From the NCBI GenBank assembly GCA_030424595.1, contig JAUHWG010000001.1:1-64000 (forward strand): a stretch of DNA of 64,000 nucleotides, given 5' to 3'. The number at the start of each line of letters is the position of its first letter. The first letter of the stretch is position 1. The notes beneath the pieces were generated by a model, which did not search any database, was not told where the DNA came from, and was given only the letters and a program-made list of their open reading frames with translations. A program made the position numbers and the translations under genes. The stretch comes from Polyangia bacterium (lineage in GTDB: Bacteria; Myxococcota_A; Polyangia; Nannocystales; Nannocystaceae). Below, piece after piece: positions 33,036 through 42,518 of the stretch.

Positions 33036-33833
33036 CTAGACGTAGAGGGCGGCGAGCGCTACCGCAGCGGCGGTGGAGACGTTGAGGGAGCCAATCTCAC
33101 CGCGCCGCGGGATCGTCGCGAGGAAGTCGCAGCGCTCGCGCGTAAGCCGCCTGAGCCCCTTCTCTTCGCTGCCTAGAACGAGCACAAGTCGCTCCGGGGG
33201 GTCCTCTGCGCATATTTCGCGGAGAGGACGACCGCCATCGACGACGGTCCCGATCACCCAGAAACCGGCCTCTTTGCAGAGACCGAGCGCCCTCGCCAGG
33301 TTCGTCACGCGCGCGAGCGGGAGCCGCTCCGTCGCCCCAGCGGATGACCGAATTGCAGCCGGCGTCACGCTCACGGCACGATCGCGCGGCCATATCGCTC
33401 CCGTGGCCCCGAAGAACTCCGCGCTCCGCAGGATCGCGCCGAGGTTGTGAGGGTCCTGAACACCGTCCAGAGCCACGAGAATCTGCCGCTCGCCTGCATA
33501 GGGCATGGCGAGCAGATCTTCGATCGAGTGCTCGCGGGGCGGTGTTGCGACGGCAACGATCCCGCGAGCGAGAGCCGGCGAGCACACCTCTGAGAGGCCG
33601 TCCTCGTCGACGACGATCGGCTTGATGCCTGCGTCTGCGACCAGTCGATCGACGTCGGGCGACGATCTCCCGGCGATCACGTAGAGCTGCAAGACCCGCT
33701 CTGGCGACCCCCTCAGCAGCTCGACGACCGCGCGCTCGCCGGGGACGACATAGCCCGGGGACGGCCGCTCGCGGCGAGCGTCACCCCTCCGGGTTGAGGG
33801 AGATCGTGGTCGGCGGCGCGGCAATGCGGCCAC
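33036..33833 (-). CDS. rlmB: SpoU/TrmH family rRNA 2'-O-methyltransferase, RlmB-like
   Basis: The protein has a short N-terminal substrate domain (GERAVVELLRGSPERVLQLYV) and a C-terminal knotted SPOUT domain with all three motifs: DGVQDPHNLGAILRSAEFFG, VLGSEEKGLRR and IPRRGEIGSLNVSTAAAVAL. RlmB methylates the 2'-O of a conserved guanosine (G2251) in 23S rRNA domain V. I chose the GTG at 33833 (265 residues, AGGG six bases upstream), which overlaps the end of the LpoA-like gene by 53 bases; the frame is open further upstream but the residues there look like shadow coding. Confidence 0.88.
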   Translation of the reverse strand: MAALPRRRPRSPSTRRGDARRERPSPGYVVPGERAVVELLRGSPERVLQLYVIAGRSSPDVDRLVADAGIKPIVVDEDGLSEVCSPALARGIVAVATPPREHSIEDLLAMPYAGERQILVALDGVQDPHNLGAILRSAEFFGATGAIWPRDRAVSVTPAAIRSSAGATERLPLARVTNLARALGLCKEAGFWVIGTVVDGGRPLREICAEDPPERLVLVLGSEEKGLRRLTRERCDFLATIPRRGEIGSLNVSTAAAVALAALYV

Positions 33834-35526
33834 CTTGTACCCTGACAACCGTCGCCGAGAAAGGATCTCCTGCGCCGCCCTGCCAGGCCCTCGCCATCGC
33901 CCGGAAGACCAGCAAGGCCTGATCGCCGGGGGCCTCGCCCTCGTGGGCCGCGTAGCTGTCGATGAAGGCCCCCGTTGTCTCGTCAGGCCAGGCGACGGGG
34001 GCCATCCAGACCCCCTCGAGGATCTCGTGACCGTCGCCAAGCTCGGCCAGCGAGAGGGCCTCTGCAGTGGACAGCACCATCACCCGGCCGGTGTTCGCGG
34101 CTCCTGAGGCGCTCAGCCCCTCACGGGCGAGCTGACGCAAGAGAAGCTCCATCCTCGCGACCCGGTCGAGCACGAGGAGCGCGGCCCCCTTGCGCAGCGC
34201 CGGCACAGAGGGGCGGATGACCGGGGCGAAGCTGGTGGTCGAGTCCTCGTAGGTCTCCGCTGTGAGCGTGAGCCCGGCCGACGACGCGGCCCGGCGAGCA
34301 GCCGCGGTCGCGCGCTTCCCGTAGCCGTGGGCCGGCGCGAGGACGACGAGGCTCTTGGCGCCGGACTGCTTGGCATGCTCGACGAGCGCGACGATCCGGC
34401 TCTCCAGCGAAGGAGCGATGCCGACGGCCTCGCCTCTCCCCTCCCCTGGGACGACGACGGCCGCGCTGCCGGCGAGCACCTGCGTTGCCGCGGCAACATT
34501 GCCGGCGCCGACCGGCCCGACGACAACCGCGACGCTGCGCTCGATCAGCTCCTCGGCGCCGCGCTTGGCCGCCTCCGCCGTCGAGCCAGAGTCCGCCCAG
34601 ACGACCTCGACAGCGGGGTTGCTCGCGGCAAGGACCTCTGCCGCGGCAAGTGCCGCGGCAAGTTGGTCGTCGGCAAGCGCGGCGAGTCGGCCGGATCGCG
34701 GCAAGAGGACCCCGACCCTCAGCGGGCGGGGCGCACAGGCGTCGATCCACGGGATGTCCGTCGCCATCTCGCCGCGGGCCCGAGCCGTCAAGCACGCGGC
34801 GCCGATCGTCCCGGGGTGCTGCTCGGCGTAGGCGAGGAGCCCCCCCGGCTCAGTGCCGGCGAGGAGCGAGCCGATCTCCTGCTCCGCGTATTGCGCCTCA
34901 GGACTACCGTCGGCGACCCCCCCTCGCCACATCGCGAGGGCGAAGGCCGCGTCGATCCGAGCGCCGGCGCGAGTGTGCGCCAGCGCCCTCCCTGCCCAGA
35001 GATCACCTTCGGGGATCGCATGGGATCGCTCGCCACGTTCGAGCGCGTCCAGGGCCTCCGCGGGCTCCCCCGAGCGGGCGAGGAGGATCGCCTGGAGTCG
35101 CTCGAGGTCGCGGACGATGGCGACCTCGGCGGCGTCCATCGACGCAGCATCGCGGGTCGAGTCGAGCGACTCGGCCGACCATCGCAGGGCGATCGTGTCG
35201 TCGCCATTAAGGTACGCGTGCGCCACTTTGGCGTGGACGGCCGCGAGCCGGAGGTTAAAGGGTGGGTCCCGAGACAGGAGTCGATCGGCGGCGGCGACCA
35301 CCTCTGGACCCGCGGGATCGGCCTCTTGCGCCGCCTGCACGGCACGGAGGTCCTCACGGTACTCCGGGGCGACGCGCTCGGGGGTGAGCGACGAGGCGCC
35401 CACAGGGTTCGCGGACGCGCTCGCGCTCGGCGTCGACTTGCAACCCGCCGCCGTGAGACCGACCGACATGACGCCGACGCCAATTCGGAGCGCGCAGAGC
35501 AGAAATGGAGCGCGGGCATCTCGCAC
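33781..35526 (-). CDS. LpoA-like lipoprotein: helical N-domain plus periplasmic binding domain
   Basis: From the GTG at 35526 the product (581 residues) has a good lipoprotein signal ending at A-A-G-C (about residue 29). Residues about 50-270 are helical and TPR-like. From about residue 280, PLRVGVLLPRSGRLAALADDQLAAAL begins a type I periplasmic-binding fold (VVVGPVGAGNVAAATQVLA, SLVVLAPAHGYGKRA). E. coli LpoA, the outer-membrane activator of penicillin-binding protein 1A, has the same two-part layout, though a plain ABC-type binding protein is an alternative. Another possible start is the ATG at 35586. The gene is divergent from the TPR gene at 35631 and overlaps rlmB downstream. Confidence 0.75.
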   Translation of the reverse strand: MRDARAPFLLCALRIGVGVMSVGLTAAGCKSTPSASASANPVGASSLTPERVAPEYREDLRAVQAAQEADPAGPEVVAAADRLLSRDPPFNLRLAAVHAKVAHAYLNGDDTIALRWSAESLDSTRDAASMDAAEVAIVRDLERLQAILLARSGEPAEALDALERGERSHAIPEGDLWAGRALAHTRAGARIDAAFALAMWRGGVADGSPEAQYAEQEIGSLLAGTEPGGLLAYAEQHPGTIGAACLTARARGEMATDIPWIDACAPRPLRVGVLLPRSGRLAALADDQLAAALAAAEVLAASNPAVEVVWADSGSTAEAAKRGAEELIERSVAVVVGPVGAGNVAAATQVLAGSAAVVVPGEGRGEAVGIAPSLESRIVALVEHAKQSGAKSLVVLAPAHGYGKRATAAARRAASSAGLTLTAETYEDSTTSFAPVIRPSVPALRKGAALLVLDRVARMELLLRQLAREGLSASGAANTGRVMVLSTAEALSLAELGDGHEILEGVWMAPVAWPDETTGAFIDSYAAHEGEAPGDQALLVFRAMARAWQGGAGDPFSATVVRVQGGRIAAPPTTISLNPEG

Positions 35527-35616
35527 GCGGCAACCATACGCGCCGCCCCCACAGCCGACAACGAAACGGTGAAGCTGGCGGCCCACCGGCCAATCGTGGC
35601 CTCTGCAGCGCCGTGC

Positions 35617-35622
35617 TATACC
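35617..35622 (+). promoter_or_regulatory. -10 box TATACC, eight bases before the start codon
   Basis: TATACC lies exactly eight bases before the ATG at 35631. If it is the -10 element, transcription would begin at or within a base or two of the A of the start codon, giving a leaderless mRNA. There is an AGG in the eight bases, so a short-leader reading is not fully excluded. Confidence 0.45.
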
Positions 35623-35630
35623 AGGTCGCT

Positions 35631-36953
35631 ATGGCGATCCATCCGATGGAGCGGGACGACTCTGGCTTCGGCGAGACGAGCCGCTACGCCGCGCACCTCG
35701 ATCGCGGCTGGACCCACCTCGACCGCGCTGACTTCAACGCGGCCCGGCAGTCGGCGCGCCACGCCCAGAAGATCCGGCCCAACGCCGCCGAGGCCCCGAT
35801 CCTCCTCGGCGCGGTAGCACTCGCCGAGGGAGATCCCGAGGAGAGTCTGCGCTGGTACGAGGCCGCGATCGAGATCGATCCAGAGTACTTCGAGCCCTTC
35901 CTCGCCGCCGCCCAGGTCGCCCTCTTCGATCTCGGCGACGCCGCCCGGGCCCTCCAGCTCTGCGACGAAGCCCTCGACCTGACCGGGATCTCCGCCTTCG
36001 ACACGATCGACCTCAACCTCCTCGGGATCGAGGGCCAGCTCAACCTCGGCCTCCTCGACGCCGCCCGGGAGCGCCTGAGCGCCCTCCGCGATCATCCGTT
36101 GATCAAGGCCGGTACCCAGACAACCCTCACCGAGCTCGGGAAGGGTGATCCCGACGGCGAGTACGCCCACATCTTCTCCGAGTTGGTCGAGGACGAGGAC
36201 GGCGAGCCCCTCGACGACGCCGAGCGGATCGCCCAACAGGCCCGCCTCGTCCACCTCTGCCTCCGCTACGCCCGGCTCTGGCTCGACCTGCCAAACCCTG
36301 ACGAGGCCCTCCCCCTCCTCCGCGCGTTGGTCGAGCGGCACCCCAACAACAGCGACGCGTGGCACCTCCTGAGCGAGGCGGAGTACCAACAAGATGACGT
36401 CCGCGCGGCCTGCCACGCCGCCCTCCGCGTCTATCGCCTCGACGCTCAGGTGCAGCTCCCCAAGTGGCTCCCCAACCCCGCGCAGATCCACCGCAAGGTC
36501 GTCCAGATCCTCAGTGAATGCCCTGACGGCGCCCTCCGAGAGCTCGGCCAGCGGCGCATCGCTCTGGTCGTCCTCGTCCACGAGATGCCGTCGATGGAGC
36601 TGATCCTGGAGGGCGTCGATCCCCGGATCGCAGCCCTGACCACCGCCAGCCGCGGCGCCAACGAGGGCGATCCCCCGATCCTCACCGGCGTCGCGATCTA
36701 TCGCCGCAACATCTTCCGCGTCGCCCGTAGCCCCGAGATCTTCGACCAGGAGCTCCGCTTCGCCCTCTTGGAGGAGCTCGCCGCGTTTCTCCAGCTCGAC
36801 GACGAGCGACGCATCGCCCTCGGCCTCCACCCCCTCGGCCATGAAGACGTCGCCGACGAGCCTGAGGTCGAGCAGACCGGCGCCGAGGCGGAGCACGTCG
36901 TCGAAGAGCCGAAGCCCTCGCGTCGTCGCCGACGCAAGCGCATGCACTCCTAA
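35631..36953 (+). CDS. TPR protein fused to a degenerate zincin (PF06262-like) domain
   Basis: Residues about 15-300 of this 440-residue protein are TPR-like pairs (RADFNAARQSARHAQKIRP, DPEESLRWYEAAIEIDP). Residues about 300-400 follow the small minimal metallopeptidase family known as DUF1025/Zincin_1 (VVLVHEMPSMELILEGVDP, GVAIYRRNIFRVARSPEIFDQELR). In that family the helix should read HE-x-GHH-x-G-x-DEER; here residues 381-393 read EELAAFLQLDDER. Both zinc-binding histidines are gone, so it should be inactive and probably binds a partner. A basic tail (SRRRRRKR) ends the protein. I chose the ATG at 35631; the frame extends upstream to 35505 but overlaps the divergent gene's signal. Confidence 0.8.
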   Translation: MAIHPMERDDSGFGETSRYAAHLDRGWTHLDRADFNAARQSARHAQKIRPNAAEAPILLGAVALAEGDPEESLRWYEAAIEIDPEYFEPFLAAAQVALFDLGDAARALQLCDEALDLTGISAFDTIDLNLLGIEGQLNLGLLDAARERLSALRDHPLIKAGTQTTLTELGKGDPDGEYAHIFSELVEDEDGEPLDDAERIAQQARLVHLCLRYARLWLDLPNPDEALPLLRALVERHPNNSDAWHLLSEAEYQQDDVRAACHAALRVYRLDAQVQLPKWLPNPAQIHRKVVQILSECPDGALRELGQRRIALVVLVHEMPSMELILEGVDPRIAALTTASRGANEGDPPILTGVAIYRRNIFRVARSPEIFDQELRFALLEELAAFLQLDDERRIALGLHPLGHEDVADEPEVEQTGAEAEHVVEEPKPSRRRRRKRMHS

Positions 36954-36975
36954 GCCGCGAAACAGACGTCCGTGC

Positions 36976-39900
36976 TCAGTTCAGCGGCGGCGCCGACACC
37001 AGGCGCGCGTACGGACCCCCGAAGAGGCGCTCTAGGGCGACGAGCAGGCTGTCATCCGCGGTGACGCCGAAGCGATCGCCGAACACGACCTTCGACGAGT
37101 AGCGGCCGTCGACCGTCACGACCATCTCCATGGTGCAGGTGCCGCTGTGGTGGGCGACGACCTCCTTCAGCTTGAAGATCCGCGCTGGCGTCAGCTGCTC
37201 GGCGTTGAGGGTGAGGAGGACCTGCCGGGTCCGCTCTGCGCGGACCTCGATGATCGGGCGGACGTCGTCGAGGAGCATCTTCACGAGCCCCATCTCGCCG
37301 TCATCGTCGCGATCGACCTCGATCTTGCCGGTCGCGAAGACCGGCTCATCGCCGATCCGCTCGAGGCGCTCGCCAAAGCTCAGGCCGGTCTCCTCGTCGA
37401 TCCGGGCGTAGGTCTTGGGGAAGCAGACACACTCGATCCGGCCGAACTGATCCTCGAGCTGAAAGAAGCACATCGGCCCCTTGCCCGAGCGGGTCTGGAC
37501 CTCGCGCAGACCGCAGATCACCCCGCCGACGGTCAGCTCGTTGCCGCCGTCGGCGAACTTGATGTCGGAGGTCCGCCTCGCCCCGCCGTTGTCGATGTCC
37601 TGCTGGAACCGATCGAGCGGGTGACCGGAGACGAAGAAGCCGAGCGCGTCGCGCTCGTGGAGGAGCTGCTGCTTGGGCTGCCACTCTTCGCACTGCGGGT
37701 AGTCCTCGTCGTAGACCGCCTGCGGTGCGTCAGCGAGCAGATCAAAGAGCCCCGTCTGGCCGCTCGCGCGATCGCGGGCGGCGCTCTGCCCCTGGTCCAC
37801 CGCCTTCTCGATCACGCCGAAGAGCTGCGAACGATAGAGGCCCTTGCCGACCTGGTCAAAGGCGCCGGCGTAGACCAAGCCCTCGAGGGTCCGCTTGTTG
37901 ACCCGCTTGACGTCGACGCGGCGGCAGAGGTCGAAGATCGACTCGAAGGGTCCCTCGGCGCGGCCTTCGAGGATCGAGTCGACCGCGTTGGCGCCGACGT
38001 TGCGGACCCCGCCGAGGCCGAAGCGGATGTCCTCGACGTAGCCCTCGCCCTCGTCCTTCGGTCGGCGGACGACCGAGAAGTCGCGCCCGGACTCGTTGAT
38101 ATCGGGGGCGAGCACTGTGATCCCCATCGCCCGCGCCTCGGCGATGAACTTGACGACGTTATCGTTGTTGTTCTTGTCGCAGGTCATCAGCGCCGCCATG
38201 AAGGCGACCGGATCGTGGTGCTTGAGGTAGGCGGTCTGGTAGGTGATGAGCCCGTAGGCGGCGGAGTGCGACTTGTTGAAGCCGTAGCCGGCGAACTTGT
38301 CGATGAGGTCGAAGATCTCGTTGGCCGTGTCGGCGCTGATCTGCAGCTTCTCGTTGCACCCCGTGACGAAGAGGGCGCGCTGCCGATCCATCTCCGCCTT
38401 CTTCTTCTTGCCCATCGCCCGGCGCATCAGGTCTGCGGCGCCGAGCGAGAAGCCGGCGAGGATCTGCGCCGCCTGCATGACCTGCTCCTGATAGACGAAG
38501 ACGCCGTAGGTCTCCTTGAGGATGTCTGTCAGCGCGAGGTGCGGGTACTCGATCTCGCGGCGGCCGTGCTTGCACTCGATGAACTGATCGACCATGCCGC
38601 CCTCGAGCGGACCTGGCCGGTAGAGGGCGACGGCGGCGATGATGTCCTCGAAGCAGTCGGGGCGGAGCTTCTTGAGCAGGTCCTTGAAGCCGCTCGACTC
38701 CAGCTGGAAGACGCCGGTGGTGTCCCCGCGCGAGATCATCTCGTAGACCCCGGCGTCGTCCATCGGGATCCCCTCGAGGATGAAGGGGTCGTCCTCCGGC
38801 CGGAAGTTGTTGATCAGGCCGACCGCCGTCGACAGCACCGTCAGGGTCTTGAGCCCGAGGAAGTCGAACTTCACAAGGCCCGCCCGCTCGACGTCGGTCA
38901 TCGTGTACTGGGTGACCAGCTTGCCGTCGGCCTTGAAGCAGGGGACGTGCTCCCAGAGGTCGCGGTTGCCGATGACGATCCCGGCGGCGTGCATGCCCGC
39001 GTGACGGTTGAGCCCCTCGAGGGCCATGCCGACCTTGAGCACGTCGGCGGTCCGCGGATCGGCCTCCGCCCGCAGGCGGAGCTTGGTCGACGCCTCCGCG
39101 ATCTCGATCTTGCCGCGCAGCTTCTCGGCGAGCTCCGGGTTCTTCTTGGCCGTCTTCTTGAGCTCGACGACGTCGTTCATCGCCAGCGAGAGCGAGACCT
39201 TCGGGCCCTCGGGGATGAGCTTGGCTATCTCATTGGCGTCGGAGACGCTGAGCCCCTTCACCCGGCAGACGTCGCGGACGAGGCCGCGGGCCTTGAGCGA
39301 GTGGAAGGTCGCGATCTGCCCCACCCGGTCGACGCCGTAGCGATCGGTGACGTAGCGGATGACCTCCTCGCGCCGGTCCATGCAAAAGTCGATGTCGAAG
39401 TCGGGCATGCTGACCCGCTCCGGGTTGAGGAAGCGCTCGAAGAGGAGGTTGTAGAGGAGCGGATCGAGGTCGGTGATCCGCAGCGAGTAGGCGACGAGGG
39501 AGCCTGCGCCGGACCCACGACCGGGGCCGACGGGGACGCCGATCTTCTTGGCGTGGCGGATGAAGTCCCAGACGATCAGGAAGTAGCCGGGGAACTTCAT
39601 CGAGTTGATGATCCCCAGCTCGTACTCGAGGCGAGCGCGGTACTTGTCCTCGTCGGGCTTGATCCCGCGGACCCGCATCTCCGCCAGGCGCTCCTGCAGC
39701 CCCTGGTAGGTCACATCGCGGAGGTACTCGGGGAGGTCTTGCTGGACCCCCTCGGGGAGCTGGAAGTCGGGGAGCTCCGGGCTGCCCAGCTTGAGCTCGA
39801 CGTTGCACTCACGGGCGATCTTGCAGGCGTTCTCGTAGGCCTGCGGATAGCGCGTGAAGTAGCTCTGCATCTCGTCTGGACGCTTGATGTAGAAGGCGTC

Positions 39901-40644
39901 GCACTCGTGCTTGAGCCGCTTCGGATCGTCGAGGGTCCGGCCCATGCCCATGCACATCAGCACCTCGTGGGCGTGGGCCTCGTCGCGGTTGACGTAGTGG
40001 CAGTCGTTGGTGCCGACGAGCGGCACGTCGAGATCCGCGCCGAGCTGGGCGAGGATCGGGTTGAGGCGCTCCTGGAGCTCGAGGCCGTTGGGCTGCAGCT
40101 CCAGGTAGTAGTCCCCCGGCGAGAAGATCGACTTGTACTCGAGCACCGTCTCGCGGGCGCCGTCCATGTCACCGGCGTTGACCAGGCGGGCGATATGACC
40201 CCCGAGACAGGCGCTCAGACCGATCAGCCCCTCGCTGTGCTCGCGGAGGATCTCACGGTCGATCCTCGGGTTGTAGTAGAAGCCCTTGAGATGGCCGAAG
40301 CTGACCAGCTTCTGGAGGTTCTTGTAGCCGACCTCGTTCTTGGCGAGGAGAACCAGGTGGTAGTTCTTCCGGTCCGCCCGGGCCTCCATCCCCTTCTCGG
40401 AGACGTAGGCCTCGCAGCCGAAGATCGGCTTGACCCCCTGGGCCTTGGCCTCTTGGTAGAATTGGACCGCCCCGAACATGTTGCCGTGGTCGGTCACCGC
40501 GACCGACTTCATCCCGCGCTCGCGGACCACACGACACAGGTCCTTGGTCCGAATCGCGCCGTCCAAGAGGCTGTATTGCGAGTGAAGATGCAGGTGCGCG
40601 AAATCCGAGACCCCACCTGCGTCACCGCTCATATCGGTCGCCAT
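36976..40644 (-). CDS. dnaE: DNA polymerase III alpha subunit
   Basis: The 1,222-residue protein starts with a PHP domain (FAHLHLHSQYSLLDG, VAVTDHGNMFGA, GTNDCHYV) whose metal-binding His residues are kept. The polymerase core has PGRGSGAGSLVAYSLRITDLDP, and the catalytic Asp pair sits in MPDFDIDF. The KFDFLGLKTL and helix-hairpin-helix regions follow, then an OB-fold region (TVGGVICGLREVQTRSGKGPMCFF). This is the replicative DnaE1 type by length, not the shorter DnaE2/ImuC. An in-frame ATG at 40632 is an alternative start. It converges with the TPR-zincin gene and is divergent from the binding-protein gene at 40681. Confidence 0.97.
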   Translation of the reverse strand: MATDMSGDAGGVSDFAHLHLHSQYSLLDGAIRTKDLCRVVRERGMKSVAVTDHGNMFGAVQFYQEAKAQGVKPIFGCEAYVSEKGMEARADRKNYHLVLLAKNEVGYKNLQKLVSFGHLKGFYYNPRIDREILREHSEGLIGLSACLGGHIARLVNAGDMDGARETVLEYKSIFSPGDYYLELQPNGLELQERLNPILAQLGADLDVPLVGTNDCHYVNRDEAHAHEVLMCMGMGRTLDDPKRLKHECDAFYIKRPDEMQSYFTRYPQAYENACKIARECNVELKLGSPELPDFQLPEGVQQDLPEYLRDVTYQGLQERLAEMRVRGIKPDEDKYRARLEYELGIINSMKFPGYFLIVWDFIRHAKKIGVPVGPGRGSGAGSLVAYSLRITDLDPLLYNLLFERFLNPERVSMPDFDIDFCMDRREEVIRYVTDRYGVDRVGQIATFHSLKARGLVRDVCRVKGLSVSDANEIAKLIPEGPKVSLSLAMNDVVELKKTAKKNPELAEKLRGKIEIAEASTKLRLRAEADPRTADVLKVGMALEGLNRHAGMHAAGIVIGNRDLWEHVPCFKADGKLVTQYTMTDVERAGLVKFDFLGLKTLTVLSTAVGLINNFRPEDDPFILEGIPMDDAGVYEMISRGDTTGVFQLESSGFKDLLKKLRPDCFEDIIAAVALYRPGPLEGGMVDQFIECKHGRREIEYPHLALTDILKETYGVFVYQEQVMQAAQILAGFSLGAADLMRRAMGKKKKAEMDRQRALFVTGCNEKLQISADTANEIFDLIDKFAGYGFNKSHSAAYGLITYQTAYLKHHDPVAFMAALMTCDKNNNDNVVKFIAEARAMGITVLAPDINESGRDFSVVRRPKDEGEGYVEDIRFGLGGVRNVGANAVDSILEGRAEGPFESIFDLCRRVDVKRVNKRTLEGLVYAGAFDQVGKGLYRSQLFGVIEKAVDQGQSAARDRASGQTGLFDLLADAPQAVYDEDYPQCEEWQPKQQLLHERDALGFFVSGHPLDRFQQDIDNGGARRTSDIKFADGGNELTVGGVICGLREVQTRSGKGPMCFFQLEDQFGRIECVCFPKTYARIDEETGLSFGERLERIGDEPVFATGKIEVDRDDDGEMGLVKMLLDDVRPIIEVRAERTRQVLLTLNAEQLTPARIFKLKEVVAHHSGTCTMEMVVTVDGRYSSKVVFGDRFGVTADDSLLVALERLFGGPYARLVSAPPLN

Positions 40645-40680
40645 AGCCCCGGACCTTACCCCACGGGCGCGGCCGTGCCC

Positions 40681-42498
40681 ATGCGTCGTTCACCGGCGCA
40701 GCTCGCGTGTACGGCCCTCGCGGGCCTTCTCGCCCTCAGCGCGAACGGCGGATGTCAGCGATCTCCTGGGGACCGTACCGGCGCCCGTGCCGACCATCAG
40801 ACGGTCCCGCGATCGGAGATACGCCTGCCGCTCGAGGCGACGATCGCCACCCTCGACCCCGCCGCCGCGAGCGACGCTGTCAGCCAGCGAGTGACGGGAC
40901 AGATCTTCGACACGCTCCTCGACTGGGACCCCTACGCGAGCCCGCTGACGCTCGTCCCTGAGATCTCGGAGCTGCCAGAGCTCGACGAGGCGCGGACCAC
41001 CCTGCTCTTTCGCCTGCGGGCGCCGGAGAGCGCCCGCCGCTTCGCCCCTGACACCTGTCTCGAGGGCAAGGAAGCGGCGAAGCAGGGCCGGCTCGTCCGA
41101 GCCAGCGACGTCGCCGCGTCGCTGCTGCGTCACGCCGATCCGGGGATCGCCGGCGCTTGGGAGCTGCTCGCCGGGCGGATCGTCGGCCTCGACGCCTGGA
41201 GGGACGAGCCGGTCGAGTCGCGCCCGGCATCGCCGCCCGGGATCATCGCCGACGACGCGGAGGGAACGCTGACGCTGCACCTCACCCGCGCCCAGCCCGA
41301 GCTGCCGGCGATCCTCGCCAACCCCCGCCTGGCGATCGTCCCGCCCGAGTGCGTCGCCGCCTACGACGGCCGCGACGATGACCACCCGCCCTTCGCCCGG
41401 CGCCCGGTCGGCAGCGGCCCCTACATGCTCGATGCGGCGTCGGAGCTGCCGCGCGCGGCGGTTCTCAAGATGAACCCCGTCGCCCCAAAGACGCCGATGC
41501 CGGCGGTCTCCGGGGCCCTCTCTTGCGCTCACCGACCGGGCGTCGAGCGGATCCTCCTCGAGCACTACGCGAGCCCGGAGGCCGCACTGCGGCTCTTCCA
41601 GGCCGGGACGATCGCCGCCATCGCCCCCGGTCAGGGGCTCTTCGCCGAGGTCGTCCACGACGGCGCCTTGATCCCCGGCGCGACCCCAGCCGACACCGTC
41701 CTCCACCGCTCCGAGGTTCTCTCGACGACGCTCCTCGTCTTCCGGATGACCGACCCTGAGATCGGCCAGAGCGAGGACCCGACGATCGACCGGGCCCATC
41801 GCCAGCTCCGGCGCAGCATCGCCTCCGCCTTCGACGATCGCCGCTACCACCAGGTGATCCGCAACGGCGCCTGGGCGGCTCCCGCGGCCCAGGTGACCCC
41901 CCGCAGCCTCCTCGATCCAGGCGCCGATGTCGTGCTCCACGCCAGCTCCGCGATCGATCGCAAGCGCCCCGACGGCAGCGGGCCCAAGCTCCCCCTGGCG
42001 AGCCTGCGCTACATGACGACGACCGGCCCCGCCGCCCAGCAGGAGGCGGCGATCCTCCGCGAGGCGCTGCGCCCCCTCGGCGTCAAGCTCGAGGTCACCT
42101 ACGACGACGCCTACCTCTACAAGGTCCTGAGCGGAGAGGCCGAGCCCCAGCTCTTCTCTCTCCGCTTCGACGCCGACTACCCCGATCCTGCGAGCTTCTT
42201 GGATCCCTTCACCTGCGACAGCCCGGGCTCCTACAGCGGGTTTTGCTCCCCGCAATTCGACGCAGCCCACGCCCGCTTCGCCGCCGCCGCGGCCGGGCCT
42301 GGGCGCGACGCTATCGCGATCGAGCTCGAGCGGATCCTCGGCCGCGAGGTGCCGGTCCGCCCGATCGACACGCCGGAGCTCTGGCTCCTGACCCGCGGTT
42401 GGCTCAAGAACGTCGTCCGGCACCCCCTGAGCGGACTCCGCGTCGATCTCCTCTGCGTCGACCAGACCGCCGAAGCGGGCCCCGCTGCGAGCCGTTGA
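40681..42498 (+). CDS. Family 5 extracellular solute-binding lipoprotein
   Basis: The 605-residue product has a signal peptide ending in GGC (about residue 25) and the family 5 (oligopeptide/dipeptide/nickel) binding-protein layout. An N-terminal strand reads ATIATLDPAAASDAVSQRVTGQIFDTLLDWDP. The mid-domain has RPVGSGPYMLDAA, and the C-terminal lobe has RFDADYPDPASFLDPFTC. Substrates are usually peptides. No ABC permease or ATPase gene is nearby, so it may serve transporters encoded elsewhere. The open frame extends over dnaE in antisense far upstream; only the part from 40681 is real. Confidence 0.85.
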   Translation: MRRSPAQLACTALAGLLALSANGGCQRSPGDRTGARADHQTVPRSEIRLPLEATIATLDPAAASDAVSQRVTGQIFDTLLDWDPYASPLTLVPEISELPELDEARTTLLFRLRAPESARRFAPDTCLEGKEAAKQGRLVRASDVAASLLRHADPGIAGAWELLAGRIVGLDAWRDEPVESRPASPPGIIADDAEGTLTLHLTRAQPELPAILANPRLAIVPPECVAAYDGRDDDHPPFARRPVGSGPYMLDAASELPRAAVLKMNPVAPKTPMPAVSGALSCAHRPGVERILLEHYASPEAALRLFQAGTIAAIAPGQGLFAEVVHDGALIPGATPADTVLHRSEVLSTTLLVFRMTDPEIGQSEDPTIDRAHRQLRRSIASAFDDRRYHQVIRNGAWAAPAAQVTPRSLLDPGADVVLHASSAIDRKRPDGSGPKLPLASLRYMTTTGPAAQQEAAILREALRPLGVKLEVTYDDAYLYKVLSGEAEPQLFSLRFDADYPDPASFLDPFTCDSPGSYSGFCSPQFDAAHARFAAAAAGPGRDAIAIELERILGREVPVRPIDTPELWLLTRGWLKNVVRHPLSGLRVDLLCVDQTAEAGPAASR

Positions 42499-42518
42499 GC
42501 GGAGCCCGCGGCCCGAGC

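Noticed and set aside
37147..40680. Open plus-strand frame of over 1,100 codons antisense to dnaE
   Set aside because: It mirrors the codon phase of dnaE in GC-rich DNA and has Asp/Glu/Arg/Leu-rich sequence with no motif; only its end from 40681 is a real gene (solute-binding protein).
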